This document shows, one piece after another, positions 57,408-64,000 of a stretch of 64,000 nucleotides of DNA. Positions within the stretch are counted from its first letter, which is position 1, and each line of letters begins with the position of its first letter. A model generated the notes under the pieces. It made no database searches. It was not told the DNA's origin and saw only the letters and a list, made by a program, of their open reading frames with translations. A program made the translations under genes and the position numbers. The stretch comes from Protula sp. h YS-2021 (Eukaryota; Annelida; Polychaeta; Sabellida; Serpulidae): the NCBI GenBank assembly GCA_949752745.1, contig OX457031.1, positions 5,972,849 through 6,036,848 of the forward strand, in the 5' to 3' direction.

Positions 57408-59561
57408 TTAGGGTGGGTTGCAACCCTGAACCCCCCCCCCCTTTGTTTCCGCCACTGGTGACAGTCATTGTTCAGATTTGCTTCCGCATTGCACGTAATT
57501 AAAAGTGTGAAGTTGAATTTCTTTTGAAAATGTGTTTGCCTTCTTTGATTGTGGTTCTTGTGCTGCGGAAGCAGTGATAGAGAGACAGTGCAATGCATGG
57601 GGGGATGGTTAATTGACAGCAGCTTATGCGCATGAATATGGATTGAGTGCAAGCAAGTGATGTCAGACTTGAATTTGCCAGCCAATCAGCGTCTTTGAAA
57701 CTCAGAAAATGCTGCATATTCTATGCGACGGGATTAAGTCATTTTAACGCGCGAAAACAAGACCCATCAAAGTACTTATTTTCTTTATTTCTTTGTGTGT
57801 TTTGTTTTACTATTGTTCAGATACAGTGAAATTTTGATCACATAACTGTTTTTAGCTTGAAAGATGAGCTCTTAAAAGGAGATTTTAGAACTATTTTGGT
57901 GTCCGGATGCCGCGTTTTTAATGATGTTAGTGGGCCGGCTAGCGTGGCTTGCATCCTTTGTTCGGCGCCATCAAGACTGGAAAGACGCAACTTTTTACCA
58001 AAATAAGGATAGTTTATTGTGGAAGTGTTGTGTGGATAAAATATCATACTGAAGGTAAGTAATAAGAGTGAAAGTGCACTGAATTTGTCTTTCTTTCTTT
58101 TTTTGCAGTAAAAGTGGTATTTTACCTTTGATAATGTTTGCGGTGGAAACTTTTGAAATATTTCACTAAATTGAGAACTATCACCGGACTTTTTCCTTTG
58201 TTAATGTTGTTAATAACAATTGCGTACACGTTTAAAACAACGCTGTTCAAAGCCGTATTTTTTTTGGCATAAGAGTGACTTTGGAAATGTCGGATTCAGA
58301 TCTAATTTCTTCTTAAATCCGCAAATTGTTTCTGTAATTTTAATGCTATATGAGCAATGAATTATACGGCAAGGTTTTTTATTGTGGTTATGGTTATACT
58401 TTAATTCACAAAGTTCTCTTAAGTCCAGGTTCGCTGAGATTAAAATGACACCCCCCAAGAAAAAGTTATCTCCCTCTTATGTGTTGTATTTCTTCTTTTT
58501 CCCAAGCAGCGCAGTTATATCAGTTTTTTTTGTAAAAAGAAAGGGCTAGACTCAGCTTGGAGTTATTTTTGGCAGAGTTTTGGAGGAAAGTGTCGTGCTA
58601 TAAGTTAAAAACCCATTGCCCGTTCCGACTATGATTTCTGACCCTTGTGTGTGTCAGGGTTCGCTCTGGGTTCTCAGGAAAGTGCGTAAAAAAAGAAAAG
58701 TATGGATAAATTGGGTCCAGAAAGACTCGGTGGGTTCCGAAAAAGTGAATCATTTCGTAAAAAATGCCCAAAAAGTGGACAAAAACCCCGTCAACGCAAA
58801 CCCTGGTGTGTGTGTGTGTGTTTTTTTTTGTGTGTGTGTGATTTCTCTGTGTTTTATATGGCAGGGCGGCGAATGTTGAGCTTAAACCTCTTTGCTGGAC
58901 TCGTGTGCAAAGTAGTTAATTGTAATCCTGATTCCATTCAGTCAGATGGCTGTACTATGTTCTTTGTCAATTACTGCAATCAGGACTTGATTAGGAGTGG
59001 TTTGATTATCTTTGTAAATTGTTTAAACCCTTTCTCCTGGGGTCCAATTGGAGCGGATTTTTTTCGCTTACCTATGCATTTTTGGAATAATTAAAGAGGG
59101 TTGTGTTTTGTTTCAATGTGTGTAAAGTTTATATATTCTTTGAAAGTAGACCTCACGGCTTTCGCATGGAACTGGCATAAACAGGCCATATACAGTGGCT
59201 GTGTAAGGGTTGCAACTAGTTTTTTCCTTTTTGGAGAGATTTTGATATCACCTCCATTTTTTTTATATTCTATTCAGGGTTCGCGTTGGCGGGGTTTTTG
59301 TTCACTTTTTGGGCATTTTTTAAAAGAAATGACTCTGGACCAAACCGAGTCACTTTCCTTTTTTAATTCACTTTCCTGAGAACCCAGCGCGAACCCTGCT
59401 ATTGTTTGCCAAAAAGGGTTCTTGAACATTTGTTTCATTTTTGGAACGGTGCTTTCTTTTAAACCAGGAATTACTTTTGGGTCTTAATTCGCCCTATATA
59501 TATATGTATCCTTATCACAAACAAAAGTATATTTGTGTGTAAAATATACATTTTCTTTCAG
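57408..59561 (+). promoter_or_regulatory. Promoter, first exon and first intron of YR gene copy B
   Basis: Nearly identical to 1,036-3,174: CCAAT box 57,680-57,691, donor after 58,054, MITEs 58,655-58,805 and 59,275-59,398. Unlike copies 2 and 3 it continues past GTGTAAAGTTT into ATATATTCTTTG and on to the PWWP exon. The poly-C is 11 long and the poly-T before GCAG is short. Confidence 0.75.
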
Positions 59562-62500
59562 ATGCCAAAAAAGAAAGGATTCAAGAGGCAACCAAAGGCC
59601 CACCACCTCGAAATAGAGGAATACAAGGTTGGGGACATCATCCTGTTCCAAAGGAAGGCGGTTTGGTGGCCGGTCAAAGTTACAAAAGCCTCGGGGGGTA
59701 TCATAACTGTGCAGTACATTGGCTATAAAGAGGGGTAAGTGCACAAGTTTTTATAGCAACTTTCCTATCTATTTCAGATTGTCCTGCATGGATTAATGTT
59801 GTGCAGTGATGTCATTTTTATTAATTTTGCGTTGTTCTAAATATTTCTTTTCAGCTTCCATGTGTAGGCACTAATTTTTTTTGTCCATTCTTTTCCTGCA
59901 TCGTCTTATTTGTGTGTTTTATACTTTGCCAGTAAGCTCTGCTTTCAATGTAAAGATTGGTGGTGTTTTGATGTGTAATGTTCTTGCAGGATTTGAAGTG
60001 TTAGCTTTGTATATTGTTTCATAATGCTTTTTATTAGGGATCTCACTCACGTCGTAACAAAACCCAGACTGGTGAAACCATGTCCAAGCGATATGGATAT
60101 CTGTAAGAATATTAGTCAAAGCTAGATCGTTCTTATTAGAGTAACAGTTCATTTGAGATGCATAATGTTTCGAATGTGATGTGTTTTCCCATTTATTCTA
60201 AAGCCCATTTAAGATGCAGTTCGTTTCATTGTTTCTTTTGCCTGAGACGTTTTTGATTGTGTGTAGTTGTATTTTACATTTTTTTCATAGTTTATAACCC
60301 TTGTAGTGTACAGGAGTGGAGCTTAATGTCTGTTCCCTCTTCTCCGGAAAAATCGTTCTTGACCGATCGTCTGCTCGGGACCTCGGTACCATTAGGTACG
60401 GAGGTCCCGACGTGGCACTGAGGACCCGACAAGTTTTTCATATCAAATCCCCACCCCCCCCCACCCATCTTTGATTGTGTCTTAAAATCGCTGCTTCTTC
60501 CTCCCCCGCCCCCTCCTTCCCAAGCCGCGGTGCAGCGCATTTTCTCATACAAGTTATGTTGCCGCCTATGTTACTTTTTTGTGCTCGAACGGTGAAGGAC
60601 CAGGGGTGACGATAAAACTGGAGCTTGATGGAACAATAACAAAAGTGAAGTTGTATTTCTAAAAAAATACGAGTGCTGTCACTGAAACCACTCCCTCCAC
60701 CCCCCCCCTGCACTGAGAACCCAGTTCGCTTCCTCAGTGCCACTTCGGGACCTCAACACTGGTGGTACTAAAAATCCCGAGCAGACGGTGACCCTGCCTC
60801 AGCCCTGGTGTGTTATGTACAGTTTTCTCCCATGCTCGAATCTTTAGATTTACAGTAGATATGCAACGTGTTAAACCCTTGCTTTCCCTTTGTTTGTAGC
60901 CCCTCCCCCTTTTCTTTTTTCTTTAACTTGCAATATCTTTGCATTGTGCGATAAAATATTTTACTTTTTATGTACGAGGTTTTATTTTTGCATGACCGAC
61001 CAGTAAATCATTTAAGGTGTAAGGATTCCAAGGACCAATTTTAACTTTTATATTTTGAAATTGTCCTAATTCTTCCTTTATTACACAAGAAATATGTATT
61101 TTTATGTTGATTTAAAGAGGTTTTTTTTTTAAATTGAATGTGAAATATAATTTTTAGAATCTGTGTTCGGAAAAAAAAACTTTGACAGTGTCCGCCTCGA
61201 GACTGGAAGATCGTGGGTTCAAACCCCGGTCGGGTCATACCTGAGACTTTAAAATTGGGACTCCTCCTTGCTACCCTGTGAGGCACTCCACATGTAAGGG
61301 TTAGAAGGAGGGCTGGAATGCCCCATTTCAGTATAATGTGGCAGGGGGATCCCGATATGACCATAGCAGTTGAAAGGGATCTAAAGAACAATACAATACA
61401 AGAATCTGTGTTCGGAAAAAAAAACTTTGACAGTCTTCGTCAAATTTCAGTTTCTTTGCCTCCTGTCATTCATTGTGGTCCTTATACCTTAAATGCGGCA
61501 GAGCAATGCCTCAAATCGCAGTAAAAAATGGAGACTTAAGGACATAATGCATATGTTGTTATTGAAAACAACTAGTTGCGCATCTATCTAATCTAGGTAC
61601 AATGATTGTTATTTTAAAGACAAGGTGAACAAAAGACCCACCGGCACCTACCGCACGGTATGGGCGCACGCCCGACGCAAGCATGCCTTGAGGGATCATA
61701 GTCACCTCTATGTTGCCCTCGGAGGTGGGTTTTAGATTTCATGTAATGGTGTGCTTAGTTTGTTTCACACTTTTTATCGGTATTAAATTTATTATATTCA
61801 GGGTTCATAGCGATCCTTGAAATCCTGGAAAATCCTGGAATTTTACCTCCAAATGTCCTTGAAAATCTTGGAATTTGACGTCTGGTTTTCGCTATGAACC
61901 CTGTATATTACTTTCTGGTTGAATAATTAATATGACATGTTTGCTGAAGTTCTGGTTTCGAAGAAAAGTAGTATATTTTGACAGTTAAATATGTTTACCG
62001 GCGAAAAAAGTTCACTTGAAAACTGTAAGATCAGTTTTTTACAGACAAAAACATAAGTTGAAGTTAATTTTTTTTAATCAGAATTGATCACGCAAGCAAA
62101 CGTTGAAACAACTTCAGACAGTGATGTTGTATTCATGGGGGAGGAAATCCCAGAGGTGAAGAAGGAGATAGTCCCCAAGACAGAAAAGGATTTTTTTGGC
62201 AAGTTTCTGTCATGTACAGTTAAATATTTTGAAAACGCTCAAGACCGTTTTATGTGGATCCTATGAAGATGGAGGAATTTTTTTGTCAAGTTTCTATCAT
62301 GTACACTTAAATATTTGGAAATCGCTCAAGACCGTTTTATGTGGACTCTACCAGAAACTTGAGAACTCATCTCCTTTTGACGTGCTTGCATTGAAAGTTG
62401 AGAGTCACAAAAGTTTAAAACTTGCATTAGAAATGTAATTGTAAGGACTTGTAAGGACTGGAAATAAGTGTCTTCTGTTATTTATTGTACATAAACAGGC

Positions 62501-63835
62501 GAAACTTCACAGACAGGGCGGAAAACACGCGCCAGTAAAACGGTATCCCACGCATCACCAAGCCCAGTGTCTACTAGTTGTAGTGCAATTGAAGTTGCTG
62601 CGAAAAGTGCTGAAAGCATACCCCAGGTGCCAGCTATTTCTGCTAGTCAAAGTGCAATTGAAGTTGCTGCGGAAAGTGCTGAAAGCGTACCCCAGGTGCC
62701 AGATATTCCTGTTAGTCAAAGTGCAATTGAAGTTGCTGGGGAAAGTGTTGAAAGCGTACACCAGGTGCCAGCTATTCCTGCTAGTCAAAGTGCAATTGAA
62801 GTTGCTGCGGAAAGTGCTGAAAGCGTACCCCAGGTGCCAGATATTCCTGTTAGTCAAAGTGCAATTGAAGTTGCTGCGGAAGGTGTTGAAAGCGTACACC
62901 AGGTGCCAGATATTCTTCCTAGTCAAAGTGCAATTGAAGTTGCTGCGGAAAGTGCTGAAAGCGTACCCGAGGCGCCAGATGTTCCTGCTAGTCAAAGTGC
63001 AGTTAGAGTTGCTGCGGAAAGTGCTGAAAGCGTACCCCTGGCGCCAGATGTTCCTGTTAGTCAAAGTACAACTGAAGTTCCCCCTAGTGCATCTCAACCT
63101 GGTGTGCAAAGAAGTAAACCGAAATGGATACCAGCGTTTAGATTCAGTACAAGCCCAACTGAAGAGGCGCCGATTGCCGCTGCTGTGGAAGACGTGTCAG
63201 AATTCAGTGTCATTCACATTCGAACCGAACCTACACAAGGAAAAGTACTCGCAATAAAAGGAGACCCAGAGAAGAGCGGTGAATATGCAAACACTGCAGA
63301 ACATCAAACGCGTGCCAGTGAAGCATCCAGACCCCAAACCGCCTTAAGTGAAGACCTGTTCCAGTCAGAGAGTAAGAACGCATTCAAGTAAATTTTAAGT
63401 GACGAAAGTATTGGTATTGCTTTTGGTGTCAAGTAAAGGTTTTTTCTATAAAATATGGTGTCTAATTGAGTCTAAATACCAAAATATTATCTCCAAAATA
63501 TGTTTGGCGAAACCGTATTTCACTCAAAACATTGATAAAAATACAATTTCTGAATTAAAAACAGTTGGAGTGTAAGCGGTAAAGTAGTGTGACAGTCGAA
63601 ATCAAACACTAATGACGGTAGTTAAATTATGTGACCAGTAACGCTTTCTAGATGCGTAAATCAAACTTGTGCACGAGTACAAATTTTTCTGCCTGTTATT
63701 CTACAGGTGAAGAAGAGCACAAGCCAAGTTTTAAAATAGAAGTCAGGGATTCGGACCTGGCAGGGACTCTACTTGGGGTTGCCAGTGCAGTGAAGCCGGG
63801 AGGGGTTCGATTTATCCATGGCTCGTCACCAGAAA
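59562..63835 (+). CDS. PWWP / tyrosine-recombinase gene, copy B (5' exons only, window edge)
   Basis: Exons correspond one for one to copy A: 59,562-59,734; 60,038-60,102; 62,082-62,198 (same GC donor); 62,499-63,371; 63,707-63,835. The next exons (counterparts of 8,068 on, including the YR domain) lie beyond 64,000. Differences seen by eye are few: one Ile to Leu change in the PWWP region (HHIEIEE to HHLEIEE), silent changes, and loss of one 69-bp repeat unit (7 rather than 8). No frame break was seen. The splice gap between the second and third exons has the same problem as in copy A. Confidence 0.7.
60361..60793. mobile_element. Foldback element, copy in gene B
   Basis: Duplicate of 3,973-4,407 carried in the gene duplication, with a shorter internal poly-C run and single-base changes. 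Confidence 0.65.
61190..61400 (+). mobile_element. SINE copy in gene B
   Basis: Duplicate of 4,802-5,012 with the same flanking direct repeats, so insertion preceded the gene duplication. Confidence 0.8.
61635..61733 (+). ncRNA. Candidate structured RNA, copy in gene B
   Basis: Identical by eye to 5,246-5,344, so it adds no covariation evidence. Confidence 0.3.
61799..61903. mobile_element. MITE with 15-bp inverted termini, copy in gene B
   Basis: Duplicate of 5,410-5,514 including the TATATT flanks. Confidence 0.8.
62567..63060 (+). repeat. Coding minisatellite, 69-bp unit, 7 copies (gene B)
   Basis: One unit fewer than copy A. The fifth unit begins like A's unit 5 (AAEGVESVHQVP) and ends like A's unit 6 (DILP). 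Confidence 0.9.
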
Positions 63836-63909
63836 GTACGTATGAATTGGATTTTTTACCAGCATTTCTTCCTTTGTCTAAAAGGATTTGGGGAATTTAA
63901 TTGTCATTT

Positions 63910-64000
63910 TTTTATTCCCCACAGGGGGAATATATGTGATCGACCGCGGGTCGGTCTGTCGGTCTGTTATCAAGAGCTTGTCAACGCGATAAATTGCTGC
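63910..64000 (+). repeat. Start of intronic dispersed repeat in gene B, cut by window end
   Basis: It matches 7,590-7,680 (GGTCGGTCTGTCGGT family) and runs off the window. Confidence 0.75.

Overview
The window is eukaryotic and metazoan. Genes carry GT-AG introns with pyrimidine-rich acceptors, intergenic DNA is AT-rich, and there is a tRNA-derived SINE, several MITE-like elements and abundant tandem repeats. The SINE body and the SINE/MITE mix remind me of marine molluscs or related lophotrochozoans; that is recollection, not a search result. Nothing here looks bacterial.

Layout. (1) 1-1,035 is the gene-proximal end of a ~930-bp satellite. (2) 1,036-3,174 is a CCAAT-box promoter region, a probable untranslated first exon and two MITEs. 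(3) 3,175-13,425 is one multi-exon plus-strand gene (copy A). I reconstructed it from splice sites and phases: a PWWP-like domain, a 23-residue coding minisatellite, a very basic linker, two zinc-finger-like motifs, a tyrosine-recombinase (YR) catalytic domain and a C-terminal Myb/SANT-like domain. (4) 13,660-17,900 holds three different tandem-repeat families. (5) 18,772-19,176 is an orphan 134-codon ORF followed by its decayed relative. (6) 19,620-27,470 is the same ~930-bp satellite in INVERTED orientation, with two terminal segments each carrying a ~47-bp hairpin. (7) 27,470-28,990 is a spacer with a foldback and an 89-unit TG microsatellite. (8) 29,000-48,900 is a third hairpin segment and a direct-orientation array of about 20 satellite monomers with higher-order structure. 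(9) 48,900-57,400 holds two 4.25-kb units, each joining satellite to a copy of the gene's promoter and first exon but no gene body. (10) 57,400-64,000 is a second, nearly identical gene (copy B), cut by the window edge inside an intron.

Interpretation. The YR gene reads inward from a satellite array. The opposite-orientation array lies on its far side, ends in the same divergent monomer on the inside and has the same hairpin segment on the outside. This fits two head-to-tail copies of a very large mobile element, or former element, whose long inverted ends have become higher-order satellites. The YR protein would be the mobilising enzyme, broadly like the captain YRs of fungal Starships or the YRs of Cryptons, with chromatin-reading (PWWP) and DNA-binding (zinc finger, SANT) modules. 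The repeat geometry, reading frames, splice phases and hairpin covariation are visible in the sequence. Mobility and function are inference. A segmental duplication of a host YR-derived gene within satellite DNA is the main alternative.
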